A stretch of DNA of 64,000 nucleotides from Thermodesulfobacteriota bacterium. GTDB lineage: Bacteria > Desulfobacterota_D > UBA1144 > Nemesobacterales > UBA2774. The stretch covers positions 359,356-423,355 of the forward strand of contig JBFMCV010000003.1 of NCBI GenBank assembly GCA_040754335.1. The letters are read 5' to 3'. The notes below the pieces were generated by a model. The model worked only from the letters and a program-made list of their open reading frames with translations, ran no database searches and was not told where the DNA came from. The translations under genes were made by a program, and so were the position numbers. Below are positions 63,397 to 64,000 of this stretch, piece by piece; within the stretch, counting starts at the first letter, position 1, and each line of letters opens with the position of its first letter.

Positions 63397-64000
63397 TCAC
63401 TCCTGAAGCGTGAATACCTCCGTACACATATTCGGGGGATCTTCACAATCGAGCGTCAGCTGATCTTCCCCAGGACCGCATGTCAGTGTGCACTCATGAC
63501 CGTTCTGACCAAAAATTATCAGGTTGTCGCTGTTAGATGAAAAGACTGTAGGTTCCAGGGGAAGCTGCATGAACTTGACATCGCCAGGGTTCGCACCGAA
63601 TCCCGTAACTGTCAATTCGCCGCTGGTGATATCAGATACAGTAAAAGTCCCAATACCGCATCCGGCGCTCTGACTATTGTAAGTACCCACTTGAGCGCAT
63701 GGTTCAACTGGCGGAGGCGTAGGGCTAGGCGGTCCTTCGCACATAACACCTTTACTCACAAAAAAACGATACTCGTGAGCATTCGATTGTCCACCAAAAA
63801 AAAAGGTACGGAAAGTAATCGTGGTTCTAGAGGCATATTTCCCCGTCCCAGGTGGACCGCATTTATAAGGCAAAGGCGATTCAGCGGACGACCCGGTTGG
63901 GTCAGTACCAATCCTCAAAGGCTGTTCGCCGAGATACAAAACAGGGGCCACGGAAAAATCTCGATAAATAAGTTGTTCAGTTATTTGTATGTTGTCTTGT
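63397..64000 (-). CDS. C-terminal part of a Cys-containing hypothetical protein
   Basis: The frame is open on the minus strand from the right edge (64000) to the stop at 63397-63399, so the N-terminus lies outside. About 200 residues are visible, starting within ...ITEQLIYRDFSVAPVLYLGEQ. A proline-rich linker (SPTPPPVEPC) divides an aromatic part (TTITFRTFFFGGQSNAHEYRFFVSKG) from a Cys-rich beta part (TYNSQSAGCGIGTFTVSD, HECTLTCGPGEDQLTLDC). Paired cysteines suggest an exported protein. No family recognised. Confidence 0.6.
   Translation of the reverse strand, partial: QDNIQITEQLIYRDFSVAPVLYLGEQPLRIGTDPTGSSAESPLPYKCGPPGTGKYASRTTITFRTFFFGGQSNAHEYRFFVSKGVMCEGPPSPTPPPVEPCAQVGTYNSQSAGCGIGTFTVSDITSGELTVTGFGANPGDVKFMQLPLEPTVFSSNSDNLIIFGQNGHECTLTCGPGEDQLTLDCEDPPNMCTEVFTLQE

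Noticed and set aside
1-64000. Mobile element or prophage
   Set aside because: No transposase, integrase, phage structural gene, tRNA-flanked boundary or long terminal repeat was seen in the window.

Overview
This window comes from a Gram-negative bacterium. It has Tol-Pal-type lipoproteins, a type II secretion (T2SS) operon with a secretin, LpxH-like and Lgt-type envelope enzymes, and several lipoproteins with lipoboxes. Base composition is moderately GC-rich, with frequent AGG/AGA arginine codons, many ATA isoleucine codons and occasional TTG starts. The gene set (hemL, split F0 operon, class II ribonucleotide reductase, SufBCD) resembles Desulfobacterota and neighbouring candidate phyla, but I cannot name a taxon from sequence alone. 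No rRNA, tRNA, CRISPR array, transposase or integrase was recognised.

Layout. 1-2.8 kb: end of xseA, a truncated acyl-CoA-synthetase-like gene, and cca. 2.8-6.3 kb (minus): a lipoprotein, then hemL-atpZ-atpI-atpB-atpE, an F0-only ATP synthase cluster. 6.4-8.8 kb (minus): two Pal-like OmpA lipoproteins flanking a CpoB/YbgF-like protein. 9-20.8 kb: mixed housekeeping genes (flavin reductase-like, M28 peptidase, lgt, ribF, aroE, 2-hydroxyacid dehydrogenase, dnaJ) and several unknowns. 21-26.2 kb: uvrA, a HAD hydrolase and PBP4-type dacB. 26.4-37.5 kb (plus): gspC-D-E-F-G-H-I-J-K followed directly by a MoxR/RavA-type AAA+ gene. The GspD carries a LysM domain, and gspL/M/N are absent. 37.6-45.2 kb: oxidoreductase, thioesterase, methyltransferase, PP-loop ATPase, YpfJ-type metalloprotease and a dicarboxylate symporter.

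45.2-50.3 kb (minus) is the most unusual part. It is a compact three-gene operon encoding two related proteins with an N-terminal SLOG-like (Rossmannoid nucleotide-binding) domain and four transmembrane helices, followed by a TIR protein with one membrane span and a cysteine-rich DUF4189-type C-terminus. The logic resembles nucleotide-signal conflict systems (Thoeris-like TIR plus SLOG; SLOG plus SLATT membrane effector), but this combination is not one I know as a characterised system.

50.8-64 kb: a DUF3568-like lipoprotein; an NTF2-like protein; an adenosylcobalamin-dependent ribonucleotide reductase preceded by two NrdR-type boxes 31 bp apart; a sigma-70-family factor; Fe/Mn superoxide dismutase; an Rrf2 regulator (with a palindromic operator candidate) heading sufB-sufC-sufD and a Rieske protein; DUF488; an LpxH-like phosphoesterase; and the end of a cysteine-containing protein that runs off the right edge. 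Oxygen and iron-sulfur functions therefore cluster at the right end, and envelope/secretion functions dominate the left and centre.
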